From Fervidobacterium pennivorans DSM 9078 (lineage in GTDB: Bacteria; Thermotogota; Thermotogae; Thermotogales; Fervidobacteriaceae), in contig NC_017095.1 in the NCBI RefSeq assembly GCF_000235405.2, forward strand, positions 186,001-250,000: DNA of 64,000 nucleotides. The letters are read 5' to 3'. A program made the position numbers and the translations under genes. The notes beneath the pieces are model-generated. The model saw nothing but the letters and a program-made list of their open reading frames with translations. It was not told the origin of the DNA and made no database searches. Shown here in pieces: positions 1-8,095 of this stretch; within the stretch, counting starts at the first letter, position 1; each line of letters begins with the position of its first letter.

Positions 1-1215
1 GGATTGTTTACCCCGCTTCCAACGTTCACAAGCTTGCTCATAGGTGGCATGTTTTTGGTCGTTGGAATCATGATAAGAGAAGAAGTACAGCCACAAGTGC
101 AACCGGGTGTAGCAGGTGCTCCAGGCGTAGCAGGTGGACCACCAAGTGGTGTGCCCACAGGTCCTGTACTTTCAACTCCTGAGGAAGTGGCAGAGGTATT
201 GCAGGCGGATACTGTTGAAATAAACATCGGATACGGGCTTTTGCCGTTGGCTGACTTATCTCAAGGCGGGGATATGCTAGAACGTTTGACGATGATACGT
301 AGGCAACTTGCTCAAGAATTAGGTCTTGTTCTTTCACCTATAAGGGTCAGGGATAGCGTCTTACTAAAGCCAAACGAATACGCGATCTATATACGTGGTG
401 CAGAAGTTGCAAGGTATGAGCTCTTTCCAAACAGGTTGCTTGCAATAAACCCAGGTTTCATTACCGAACGCATACCGGGTATAGAGGTCAAAGAACCGGC
501 TTTTGGGTTGCAAGCGTTTTGGATAGATGAGTCTAAGAAAGAGGAAGCAATTCAGAAAGGTTACACGGTCGTTGACCCACCAACGGTCTTCGCCACGCAC
601 GTAACTGAAATCCTACGAAAGTATGCACCTGAATTACTTGGCAATAGAGAATTCCAGCTTCTTGTCGATGGTTTGAGGAACAAATTTGATAGACTGGTGG
701 ACGATGTCTTTAATGTTGTGAAGCCCACGGTAGTAAAAAAGGTTTTACAAGAGTTGCTGCGCGAAGGTGTGTCGATAAGGAATTTGCCATTCATTTTTGA
801 ACTTATTCTTGACAACGCTGAAAAGGCTAGGGATGTTGAAAGTTTAGTGGAATACGTAAGAAGGGGACTGAAGAGGCAGATTGCAAGCAAGCTGATGAGC
901 CAAGACAAGCAAATTCATGCAGTTGCGCTCGATAGTGAATTAGAGAGAATTCTTACCGAATCGATTTCGGAAAGCGATGAAGGTAGATATCTAAGTGTCA
1001 ACCCACAAATTATGAGGGAAATTATAGAGAAGATTTCCCAGGAATTGGAACAACTCATGAGGAAAGGTTATTCACCAATTCTCGTAGTCTCTGGTGCTAT
1101 TCGCCCTTACCTTGCAAGAATGGTGCTCAGGTTCATACCAGGTATTACGGTTATAGCATTTGAAGAGGTTCCTGAGGATGTTAACCTTTCAATCGAGGGT
1201 GTGGTGAGGGTATGA
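1..1215 (+). CDS. flhA: Flagellar export protein FlhA, C-terminal part (5' end outside window)
   Basis: FlhA is the membrane export-gate protein of the flagellar type III secretion system; its cytoplasmic domain docks chaperone-substrate complexes. The frame is open from base 1, so the start and most membrane helices lie upstream. What is visible is one last hydrophobic helix (about residues 11-24), a Pro/Gly/Val/Gln-rich linker, then a roughly 340-residue soluble domain with FlhA-type segments such as LLPLADLSQGG and ILVVSGAIRPYL. The stop overlaps the flhF start by 4 bases (ATGA), which implies translational coupling. The linker (about residues 26-55) has a collagen-like composition, unlike the charged linkers usual in the family. 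Identification is firm from sequence and from the genes that follow. Confidence 0.95.
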   Translation, partial: GLFTPLPTFTSLLIGGMFLVVGIMIREEVQPQVQPGVAGAPGVAGGPPSGVPTGPVLSTPEEVAEVLQADTVEINIGYGLLPLADLSQGGDMLERLTMIRRQLAQELGLVLSPIRVRDSVLLKPNEYAIYIRGAEVARYELFPNRLLAINPGFITERIPGIEVKEPAFGLQAFWIDESKKEEAIQKGYTVVDPPTVFATHVTEILRKYAPELLGNREFQLLVDGLRNKFDRLVDDVFNVVKPTVVKKVLQELLREGVSIRNLPFIFELILDNAEKARDVESLVEYVRRGLKRQIASKLMSQDKQIHAVALDSELERILTESISESDEGRYLSVNPQIMREIIEKISQELEQLMRKGYSPILVVSGAIRPYLARMVLRFIPGITVIAFEEVPEDVNLSIEGVVRV

Positions 1216-2330
1216 TTGTAAAAAAGTATCTGGTGACTGACATCAAAGAAGCTTTCGAAAAGATAAGAGTCGAGCTGGGAAAAGATGCGGTTATATTAAG
1301 CACACGAAAGGTAAAAAAAGGCGGTTTCCTTGGGATAGGCGCCAAGACTTATCTTGAAGTAACGGCAGCAGTTGAGGAAAAGAAAGTGCCACAGACCGAG
1401 GAGAAGGGGCAGATTTACAAACTTCAGGAGATACTCTCTAAAACAAAACAACCACAGCAATCTTCAGAAGATTTGACTGAGCTTAAGAGAATGATGATGG
1501 AATTGAAATCGATGGTCGCAACACAAAGGGCGAACGAACCACAGTGGGTGCAAGATTTGAGAAAAGCATTAGAAAAGCAAGATATCGACGACGAGATTGC
1601 AGAAAAGGTTATAGAGTATGCCAGAGTTAAGTATCAGGAACTCGATTTCAGCAACGAAAACACTAGGCTAATACTTTCTGAAATGTTTCTTCCTTTTTTA
1701 AACACATCCGTGCCTGATGTAAAAGGAAAGGTTCTTTTTGTTGGGCCGACAGGTGTTGGTAAAACCACCACTTTAGCAAAATTGGCTGCGAAATTGAAGC
1801 TCAATGACCACAAACGTGTAGGGATTATTACACTTGACACTTACAGAATAGCCGCAGTTGACCAGTTAAAGACGTACGCGATGCTTCTGGATGTACCTAT
1901 CAGAGTGGCTTACACACCAAAGGAGGCAAAGTTAGAGGTTGAGGCGCTATCTGACTACGATGTTATCCTCATCGATTCAGCAGGTAGGAGTCAGAAAAAC
2001 GAGCTGCATATGACGGAAATAAAAGCAATGGCTGAGGTTGTTGACCCAGACCTCGTCTTCTTGATAGTAGGTATGCAATACAGGTCAGAGGATGTCAAGG
2101 AAATAACTAGTAGGTTCTCAATAGTTTCGCCTACGCATGTTGTACTTTCGAAGATGGATGAAACCTCTTCTTATGGACATTTTGTCAATGTTCCTACGTT
2201 CTTAAATGTTCCAATAGCGTATATAACGAATGGACAACGTGTGCCAGACGATATAATGGAAGCGAATAGTAGAGAGTTAGCTGTTCTTCTAGCACGTGAG
2301 GTGTTGAAAGATGCAAGATCAAGCAAGTAA
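1212..2330 (+). CDS. flhF: Flagellar biosynthesis GTPase FlhF
   Basis: FlhF is an SRP-type GTPase that sets the position of flagellar assembly at the membrane and works with the ATPase FlhG. The N-terminus (MIVKKYLVTDIKEAF) and the segment LGKDAVILSTRKVKKGGFLG are typical of FlhF. A charged linker follows, and then the NG domain with the P-loop GPTGVGKTT (about residues 178-186), DTYRIAAVDQL, and a G3 motif reading DSAGR where DTAGR is usual. At 372 residues the length is normal. The ATG overlaps the flhA stop by 4 bases, and the 3' end overlaps flhG by 20 bases. Confidence 0.96.
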   Translation: MIVKKYLVTDIKEAFEKIRVELGKDAVILSTRKVKKGGFLGIGAKTYLEVTAAVEEKKVPQTEEKGQIYKLQEILSKTKQPQQSSEDLTELKRMMMELKSMVATQRANEPQWVQDLRKALEKQDIDDEIAEKVIEYARVKYQELDFSNENTRLILSEMFLPFLNTSVPDVKGKVLFVGPTGVGKTTTLAKLAAKLKLNDHKRVGIITLDTYRIAAVDQLKTYAMLLDVPIRVAYTPKEAKLEVEALSDYDVILIDSAGRSQKNELHMTEIKAMAEVVDPDLVFLIVGMQYRSEDVKEITSRFSIVSPTHVVLSKMDETSSYGHFVNVPTFLNVPIAYITNGQRVPDDIMEANSRELAVLLAREVLKDARSSK

Positions 2331-3147
2331 CCTTAAAAGTAGCGATATTGTAGCTGTCATAAGTGGAAAAGGTGGCGTCGGAAAGACACTTGTCGCAACG
2401 AATTTGGCAGCGGTAATTGCTGAAAATGGTAAGAAGGTCTTGCTACTCGACGCGGATGTAGGTTTTACTAACGCCGATATATTACTTGGAGTTTATCCAA
2501 AACACTCTATAAAAGATTTTGTGAACCACAAGTGCGATGTTCAAGAATTGATAACACCGACAAGTTATGGTGTAGACCTTATCTCCTTGGGTGGTGATGT
2601 GTCGGACCTGCTTGCGATGAATGAGTTTGTTATCAAAGACTTTGCGACAAGTTTTCTGAAACTTCTTGAAAATTACGATATCGTCTTTATGGATATGCCA
2701 CCGGGATTTTCAAATTCGTATATGCCATTTTTAGCTCTGGTTGATAAATTTATTGTTCTTACCACGCCAGAACCAACGTCTGTTGTTAACACTTATACGA
2801 TGGTAAAGTTACTTAGCATAAAGGGAATAAAAGGTGAGGATATACACATTGTGGCGAATATGGTTCAAAATACAAAAGAAGCGGAAAGTCTCATGGAACG
2901 TTTTTCCGAAGTCGTCGAAAAATTCATTGGGAACAAGGTTTCGTCAGTTACTATGATAAAAGAACACCCACTTGTGGTAAAAAGCATTCATGACCGTCAG
3001 CTGTTTGCTTTAAAGTACAGAAGTATACAACCATCGTTTTCAATTATGCGTATAGCTTCATATTTATTGAGAAGTGAAGTGAAAAAAATACAGGAAGATA
3101 CGTTGATTCAAAAGTTTTTGAGGTTCTTCAGGGGTGATAATAAGTGA
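2311..3147 (+). CDS. flhG: MinD-like ATPase FlhG (YlxH), flagellar number regulator
   Basis: A ParA/MinD-family ATPase of 278 residues with the deviant Walker A motif SGKGGVGKT (about residues 18-26), the DADVGFTNADILLG segment, and a Walker B-like MDMPPGFS region. In the family it stimulates FlhF GTPase activity and limits flagellar number. The ATG follows GAGGTG by seven bases, all inside the end of flhF, so the two partners are translated together. The next gene (PilZ) overlaps its stop by 4 bases. The MinD division protein is a relative, but position directly after flhF makes FlhG the better call. Confidence 0.94.
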   Translation: MQDQASNLKSSDIVAVISGKGGVGKTLVATNLAAVIAENGKKVLLLDADVGFTNADILLGVYPKHSIKDFVNHKCDVQELITPTSYGVDLISLGGDVSDLLAMNEFVIKDFATSFLKLLENYDIVFMDMPPGFSNSYMPFLALVDKFIVLTTPEPTSVVNTYTMVKLLSIKGIKGEDIHIVANMVQNTKEAESLMERFSEVVEKFIGNKVSSVTMIKEHPLVVKSIHDRQLFALKYRSIQPSFSIMRIASYLLRSEVKKIQEDTLIQKFLRFFRGDNK

Positions 3148-3701
3148 CGCTGGAAGAATATGTGAATGCTAATTTAGCGGGGGCGGTGCTCAGAGGTTTT
3201 TCAAAGGACGGAGAATTGCTTGTAAGGTTGAAGGAATTAAAAGGGAAAAGCATAAAGGTATCTTTTCTTTCTTTTGCATCGGTACCAGAAGTTTTGAGGG
3301 TGGATATACCCATAGAAGGTTTTGTACTTTCAGTTATAGGCAAATTATCAGGTCACGATGAAGGAATATATGAATATGTGGCTTTAGAAAAAGCAGGAAT
3401 TTTACAAAGGCGTTCAAAACCGCGTTACGCAGCTTTTGAAGCGTGTTCAATATATGGTTTTAATTCTTTGATTATTGATGTTTCGGAAAACGGTTGTCAG
3501 GTGATTTCTGAGTTCAAGCCAAAAGTCAGAGAAAATGTCGAACTTAAACTCAAAGGTAACAATGACAAAACTATCGAAGGGAATGTGATGTGGTCGGTTG
3601 AAGAAGAAGAATGCTATCGATACGGTATTTACATTCCAAATCCTGATGCCTTTTGGGTGCAGCTTGTTGAAAAATACAAAAGTATAGGAGAGGTAATCTG
3701 A
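3144..3701 (+). CDS. PilZ-domain protein, YcgR-like (first of a pair)
   Basis: 185 residues in two parts: an N-terminal beta-rich region (about 1-85) in the place of the YcgR N-domain, and a PilZ domain. The c-di-GMP-binding signature is present as R-S-K-P-R (RxxxR, about residues 91-95) followed by DVSENG (DxSxxG, about 112-117). In the family, c-di-GMP-bound YcgR slows the flagellar motor. It starts with GTG, overlaps the flhG stop (GTGA), and is joined to the next PilZ gene by a one-base overlap. Its sequence is quite different from that neighbour, so a recent duplication is unlikely. The role as a flagellar brake is inferred from family and context. Confidence 0.82.
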   Translation: MTLEEYVNANLAGAVLRGFSKDGELLVRLKELKGKSIKVSFLSFASVPEVLRVDIPIEGFVLSVIGKLSGHDEGIYEYVALEKAGILQRRSKPRYAAFEACSIYGFNSLIIDVSENGCQVISEFKPKVRENVELKLKGNNDKTIEGNVMWSVEEEECYRYGIYIPNPDAFWVQLVEKYKSIGEVI

Positions 3702-4369
3702 TGGCATACGTGGAATTGATCAACGCTGAAAAGGCTTTAAAAATAGGGCTACCAGCGTTGGTAAGGATAACAATGGTAAAAGAACTCGAAGGTGAATACA
3801 AAAGCAACGTTGTTGATATAGATTTAGCGAGGCGCATCCTATTTCTTTCGATTCCTTCTTATAAGGGTAGATTTATACCTATACCCAAAGGCGTTCGTAT
3901 GACGGTCAACTTATTTGACCGGTCTTCGATTTATGAATTTGATACCGTTTCTCTTGGGGTTATTAAGCGTGACAATATCTATGTTATACCTGTTCCATTC
4001 CCTGAAACCGTGCGAAAAACGGAAAGAAGAAAGTTCGTTAGGATACCTCTTTACCTGGAAGGGCGGTTCTATCTCTCGGATGAAGCAGATGCCGAGTCTT
4101 ACGCGTTTACCACACGTAACATTAGTGCTGGCGGGATGCTGATGGTGACGAAGAAATATTTGAAGATGGGCGATATAATATATGTCGATTTAAAGCTTGA
4201 CAACGAGCTCTCGTTGAACAAACAGAAATCTAAGATTGTCCGACAAGACGAGCAGACGGATGAGGGATTTATGTACGGTGTCCAGTTCCTCGACGTGCCA
4301 CCTTCTCTGGAAAAGGCGCTTGTGAAGTTCATATTCCAGAAAGAAATTAAGATGAAGGCTGTCAAATAA
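3701..4369 (+). CDS. PilZ-domain protein, YcgR-like (second of a pair)
   Basis: 222 residues. An N-terminal YcgR-N-like domain (about 1-100, including IPKGVRMTVNLFD) is followed by a PilZ domain with RRKFVR (RxxxR, about 109-113) and NISAGG (NxSxxG, about 140-145), the residues that contact c-di-GMP. It is the counterpart of the PilZ gene I recall between flhG and cheC in Thermotoga. The ATG at 3701 overlaps the previous TGA by one base, with GGAGAGG upstream. Family knowledge points to a c-di-GMP-responsive motor brake; no enzyme activity is expected. Confidence 0.88.
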   Translation: MAYVELINAEKALKIGLPALVRITMVKELEGEYKSNVVDIDLARRILFLSIPSYKGRFIPIPKGVRMTVNLFDRSSIYEFDTVSLGVIKRDNIYVIPVPFPETVRKTERRKFVRIPLYLEGRFYLSDEADAESYAFTTRNISAGGMLMVTKKYLKMGDIIYVDLKLDNELSLNKQKSKIVRQDEQTDEGFMYGVQFLDVPPSLEKALVKFIFQKEIKMKAVK

Positions 4370-4396
4370 TAAGTAGGCTTGAAAGGAGGAAAGATG

Positions 4397-5011
4397 ATGT
4401 TAGAAAAACTTAACGAAGCTCAGTTGGATGCAATTAAAGAAGTAGGGAATATAGGCACTGGCAACGCAGCTACAGCACTCTCTATGATGCTTGACAAAAA
4501 GGTAGAAATTTCAGTCCCTCAGGTAAAGGTGATACCTATTTCGAAGATACCTTTTCTTTTCGAAAATCCTGAAGAAGTGGTTTGCTCAGTGAAAATGGAA
4601 CTCAAAGAAGACATGACTGGTGAGATACTTTTGGTCTTTGACCCAAAAACTGTTAAAGCACTTGCCAGAGTGCTTACCGGAATGGAAATAGCCGACATAA
4701 CGGAGATGGACGAGTTTACGTCTTCGATGATGAAAGAGATTGGTAATATTATGTGCGGTTCCTATATAACAGCACTTGCTGGATTCACCAATCTCTTCAT
4801 AAATCCGGAACCACCTGAATTGATAGTTGACATGATAAGTGCTATAATCTCTGAAATTTCGATACCACTCGCACTGGCAGGTGAGGAAAATATACTTCTT
4901 GTTGAAACGCTTATAGAGATAGAAGGATTAGAAGAAGCACTCCAAGGTTACTTACTGTTAGTACCTTCTGTAGATTCTCTTGAGAAACTTCTAAAGGCGT
5001 TGGGGATGTGA
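4397..5011 (+). CDS. cheC: CheY-P phosphatase CheC
   Basis: CheC removes phosphate from CheY-P and forms a complex with the deamidase CheD. Both phosphatase half-sites (E-x3-N) are visible: KEVGNIGTGNA near residue 14 and KEIGNIMCGSY near residue 113. The end of the protein (LLLVPSVDSLEKLL) is also typical. I chose the second of two adjacent ATGs, at 4397, because AAAGGAGG (4382-4389) ends seven bases before it; 4394 is possible. A longer TTG reading from 4379 would put the ribosome binding site inside the gene. cheD follows after four bases. Confidence 0.94.
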   Translation: MLEKLNEAQLDAIKEVGNIGTGNAATALSMMLDKKVEISVPQVKVIPISKIPFLFENPEEVVCSVKMELKEDMTGEILLVFDPKTVKALARVLTGMEIADITEMDEFTSSMMKEIGNIMCGSYITALAGFTNLFINPEPPELIVDMISAIISEISIPLALAGEENILLVETLIEIEGLEEALQGYLLLVPSVDSLEKLLKALGM

Positions 5012-5015
5012 CAAG

Positions 5016-5495
5016 ATGAAGAAAAAAGTCATTATCGGAATCGGAGAATGGGCAGTTGAAAAAAACCCTGCAATTTTGGTTACCTTGGGTCTTGGGTCAT
5101 GTGTAGGAGTTTGTATCCGTGACCCTGTTGCTAAAGTGGGCGGGATGGTCCATGTGATGCTTCCAGACAGTGCAGGTAGACCAACGAATACACCTGGTAA
5201 ATTCGCTGATACGGGTGTTAGCTTGGTGGTTGAAGAACTAGTAAAAATGGGTGCATCGCGCTCAAGGTTGGAAGCAAAAATCGCAGGTGGGGCATCGATG
5301 TTTCAATCAGGAATGGATATAGGTGCAAGAAACGTTGAAGCGGTTAAGGGTGTGTTGCAAAGGCTTGGAGTTAAGTTGTTAGCGGAAGACACCGGAGGGA
5401 ACAAGGCAAGGAGTATAGAATACGACATTGAAACTGGAAAATTACTTGTTCGAAAAGTTAAAACAGGGGATTCTGTGGAGGTTGTTGAGATTTGA
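5016..5495 (+). CDS. cheD: Chemoreceptor glutamine deamidase CheD
   Basis: CheD deamidates specific glutamines of chemoreceptors and is regulated through binding to CheC. The catalytic Cys lies in LGSCVGVC (about residue 28) and the His in MVHVMLPDS (about residue 46). The segments KIAGGASMF and AEDTGGNKARS, which help form the active-site fold, are intact. At 159 residues the length is normal. It is directly downstream of its partner cheC. The stop TGA overlaps the TTG start of fliA by three bases. Confidence 0.96.
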   Translation: MKKKVIIGIGEWAVEKNPAILVTLGLGSCVGVCIRDPVAKVGGMVHVMLPDSAGRPTNTPGKFADTGVSLVVEELVKMGASRSRLEAKIAGGASMFQSGMDIGARNVEAVKGVLQRLGVKLLAEDTGGNKARSIEYDIETGKLLVRKVKTGDSVEVVEI

Positions 5496-6247
5496 TTCTC
5501 AACAAAGATGCTATTGTTAAGGAATATTTGCCACTTGTCACACGTCTGGCTAGGGACTTGAAGGTGAATTTACCGCATAACGTGGAAATTGACGACCTTA
5601 TACAAGAAGGGGTTGTAGCTCTGCTTCAGGCAGTAGATAAATACGACCCGCGTCACGGAGCTACGTTCAAGACGTACGTTTACACACGCATAAAAGGTGC
5701 CATGATAGATTATCTGAGAAAGTTAGATTATTTACCCAAAAATGTGAGGCAGGACATAAAGAAGCTGGATAATGAAATTGCGGAATTCTATGCCAAGCAC
5801 CAGCGGTTGCCTACGTATGAGGAACTTGCTGAAATCTTGGGGATGAGTGTTGAAGAAGTGGAACAAACTTACAATGAGCTGTTGCTGAAACAGTATGTGA
5901 ATTTAGATGAATATCTATTTGGTGTGGATGATGAAGGTTCGGATCTATCAAATTATTATGAAGTTCCGAGTAGTGAAGATGTTAAAGAGAAAGCTTGGAA
6001 ATCTATACTTTATGAACAGCTCGTTGAGTCGATAAATAAATTAGACGAGAAAGAAAAACTTATCCTTTCGTTGAGATTTGAACACGACTTATCCTTAAAA
6101 GAAATTGCTGCTGTGCTTGGTGTGACCGAATCCAGGGTTTCACAAATCATCGGGGCAATTCTTTCAAAGCTTAGGAAGATGCTCGACGTAGAAGAAGAGA
6201 TGGAATCATCAAAGCGTAAGGCTGGCAATAAAGATAGCCGAGAATAG
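5492..6247 (+). CDS. fliA: Flagellar sigma factor sigma-28 (FliA/SigD)
   Basis: Directs RNA polymerase to late flagellar and chemotaxis promoters. Regions 2, 3 and 4 are recognisable: YLPLVTRLARDL and the acidic IDDLIQEG (region 2), KLPTYEEL-like region 3 around YEELAEILGMSVEEV, and the region 4 helix-turn-helix LSLKEIAAVLGVTESRVSQI near the C-terminus. It is 251 residues long. The start is TTG at 5492, supported by GGAGG ten bases upstream and the overlap with the cheD stop. No gene recognisable as the anti-sigma factor FlgM is adjacent, though the small protein that follows is unidentified. Confidence 0.95.
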   Translation: MILNKDAIVKEYLPLVTRLARDLKVNLPHNVEIDDLIQEGVVALLQAVDKYDPRHGATFKTYVYTRIKGAMIDYLRKLDYLPKNVRQDIKKLDNEIAEFYAKHQRLPTYEELAEILGMSVEEVEQTYNELLLKQYVNLDEYLFGVDDEGSDLSNYYEVPSSEDVKEKAWKSILYEQLVESINKLDEKEKLILSLRFEHDLSLKEIAAVLGVTESRVSQIIGAILSKLRKMLDVEEEMESSKRKAGNKDSRE

Positions 6248-6280
6248 AGTTGTATCGATGAATATTTTGAGGTGAAGACC

Positions 6281-6607
6281 ATGGCAGAACCAATCAGTGG
6301 GATTCAAAATCAAACGATTATTTTAAGAGTGAGCCACGACAGTTCACATATGGTCAGCTTACAACAATACGCTGCGCAAGCAGCTGCTGCACACAGTGCT
6401 CAAAGTGTTGAAAGAAAGGCACAAACTCAGCTTCGGAGTACGACTAATGTTCAAGGTGCAGAACAAAAACATGTAAAAACGGCGACTGAAGGTAGAAGCC
6501 AGGGCGAATATGTTGGAAGACAACTCAGGGGAGATAAAAAAGAACAAAAAGATGAAAGAGAGATTATCAAACAGGATGGAGCTCATATGTTGGATGTGAG
6601 AGTATGA
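6281..6607 (+). CDS. Uncharacterised small hydrophilic protein after fliA
   Basis: Not recognised. From the ATG at 6281 it is 108 residues, with GAGGTG eight bases upstream; an in-frame GTG at 6272 is a less likely start. The N-terminal third is moderately hydrophobic. The middle is Ala/Gln-rich (QQYAAQAAAAHSAQS) and the C-terminal half is strongly charged with KKEQKDEREI, suggesting a partly disordered or helical protein. It sits between fliA and two more unknown genes and overlaps the next start by 4 bases. I recall unknown genes in the same place in Thermotoga. A link to flagellar control is inferred from position only. Confidence 0.7.
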   Translation: MAEPISGIQNQTIILRVSHDSSHMVSLQQYAAQAAAAHSAQSVERKAQTQLRSTTNVQGAEQKHVKTATEGRSQGEYVGRQLRGDKKEQKDEREIIKQDGAHMLDVRV

Positions 6608-7092
6608 TTGGTTACTTAAGTGTCATGAATATAGATGGCAAGCATCTCGGAGGAATACTAGTTATAAACGATTTAGGTATACCAGTTGAGTTCAAATACT
6701 CCGAACCTGTCACACCTACAAAACTTCAGGAAATCATCTATGGGAATTCTCTCGAATACTACCTTCACACGGAAATCATCGGAAAAGGTTTGGTTCAACG
6801 CTTGGAGAACAAGCCTGAACTGATACTTGTTCAAGACCCAACCCTGTTGTTTGATAAGAACACGGTTATGGTAACGTTATTACCACAGCCTGTTTCTGAG
6901 AAAAAGGAAGGCAACGAAGTGGTTGTTAATTTTAGCAACAAAAGTATAAGGATTACGTTCCCAGAAAACGTCAAGGTTGATGATAGTGTTGTTCAGAAGA
7001 TTTTAGATTACGCCTCCAAGATAGATATCCTGGAACCTTTTGATAGAGTTGAAAAGGCGCTGAAATACGTATGCGAATCGCAAGAGAAATAA
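6604..7092 (+). CDS. Uncharacterised protein in flagellar operon (162 aa)
   Basis: Not recognised. A soluble, mixed alpha/beta protein with no signal peptide or membrane helix. The N-terminus (MIGYLSVMNIDGKHLGG) is followed by a segment reading ELILVQDPTLLFDK and a C-terminal helical region. The ATG overlaps the stop of the upstream small gene (ATGA), and its 3' end overlaps the next gene by 22 bases, so the three unknown genes are probably co-translated. Good ribosome-binding spacing and base composition like its neighbours support a real gene. Confidence 0.75.
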   Translation: MIGYLSVMNIDGKHLGGILVINDLGIPVEFKYSEPVTPTKLQEIIYGNSLEYYLHTEIIGKGLVQRLENKPELILVQDPTLLFDKNTVMVTLLPQPVSEKKEGNEVVVNFSNKSIRITFPENVKVDDSVVQKILDYASKIDILEPFDRVEKALKYVCESQEK

Positions 7093-7910
7093 TTGAAACA
7101 CTAAAGATGGAACTCGGGTTTTTGAGATACAAAAGTCCCGATATCACGGTAGAAACGGTGTTTCACGGCATCGAAGTAACTTTTCCAACAAGGGTAGAAG
7201 GTTTTGAATTCGATACCCCGGGTATATATGATTTACACTCTTCTTTTTATGTTTCGTACCAAGGTTATTCCTTCCCCCAAACGAATGAAAATTTCGCTAT
7301 TAGAGATATAAAGGATTCCATAGAACAAAATATTGAGGGGTTTTGCTTGAATGCGCAGAACCTAAAAGTATGTTCATTGGATGGTTTAAATTCTCTAAAT
7401 TCAAACAACTCTGCGATTGTTTTCAATGAACCACAGAATTTGCGTTTTGATATAGATGAACTGAACGTAGAGGACATCGAAACATTAAGTTCTGATGCAC
7501 ATATCTTAAAAGTGGAAAACGTAGAAGTTTTAGGAAACAACTTAGCAATTAGTGAGTTAGGGTTAAAAGCTCCGAGAAAGTTATTCAAAGTAGAGTTCCG
7601 AAAGCCAGAAAAGTTCCCACCTGTCCTGTCTTCCATCGATTATGTACCTGCCCAGTATGTTGAGAAATCTGCCATATTAAATGCCGTTCGAGCAATCAGT
7701 TCAAAGTACAACGTAGCTCTGTTAAAGTTCTATGGTTATTACCGAGGCATTCCTATGGATGTTGTTTCTGGTATGAAGATATTACCAAATAAGAATTTGA
7801 GAGTGTTTTTTGACCATTCAAAAGTAGAAAAGGTAAAACGTAAACAGTTGCTCCAAAGAGATTTCATCGTTTTTAAATACGAAGATAGATTCGTTTATCA
7901 TTTGGTTTAA
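7071..7910 (+). CDS. Uncharacterised protein, last gene of the flagellar operon (279 aa)
   Basis: Not recognised. A 279-residue soluble protein without signal peptide or clear motif. The N-terminal helix (MRIAREIIETLKMELGF) precedes beta-rich stretches. A middle region around residues 105-160 is rich in Asn, Leu, Glu and Asp. A basic C-terminal section contains VEKVKRKQLLQR. The start lies inside the previous gene (22-base overlap) and has only a weak AAAAGG about 12 bases upstream, so translation may depend on coupling. A hairpin terminator follows at 7983. The function cannot be stated from the sequence. Confidence 0.75.
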   Translation: MRIAREIIETLKMELGFLRYKSPDITVETVFHGIEVTFPTRVEGFEFDTPGIYDLHSSFYVSYQGYSFPQTNENFAIRDIKDSIEQNIEGFCLNAQNLKVCSLDGLNSLNSNNSAIVFNEPQNLRFDIDELNVEDIETLSSDAHILKVENVEVLGNNLAISELGLKAPRKLFKVEFRKPEKFPPVLSSIDYVPAQYVEKSAILNAVRAISSKYNVALLKFYGYYRGIPMDVVSGMKILPNKNLRVFFDHSKVEKVKRKQLLQRDFIVFKYEDRFVYHLV

Positions 7911-7942
7911 GAAAATTCATACAAATTAGACAAAAATTCTCT

Positions 7943-7971
7943 TTTAAAAACTTGCAAAAAGGGTATATAAT
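7943..7971 (+). promoter_or_regulatory. Possible sigma-A promoter before the rnf operon
   Basis: TTTAAA (7943-7948), a 17-base spacer and TATAAT (7966-7971). The predicted start would fall just before the hairpin at 7983, which is an odd arrangement. The -10 match may be chance, or the hairpin may act on this transcript. A weaker alternative for rnfC uses TATGAT at 8054-8059. Confidence 0.3.
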
Positions 7972-7982
7972 ATCATTGCAAA

Positions 7983-8008
7983 GGGGTTTGGCTTAACCCT
8001 CCTTTTTT
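7983..8008 (+). terminator. Short hairpin terminator after the flagellar operon
   Basis: GGGTT (7984-7988) pairs with AACCC (7995-7999), with one extra G-T pair and a six-base loop, and is followed by six T at 8003-8008. The stem is short, so efficiency may be modest. It lies between the last flagellar-operon gene and rnfC. Confidence 0.55.
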
Positions 8009-8095
8009 GTTGTATTTCATACGATGAGTTCCAAATAAACATAAAGAGAGAATTATGATATTAATTTTTATTTTCTTCACTGGGAGGTGTGGTGA

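Noticed and set aside
4379-4396. TTG start that would lengthen CheC
   Set aside because: It puts the AAAGGAGG ribosome binding site inside the gene; ATG 4394/4397 fits better.
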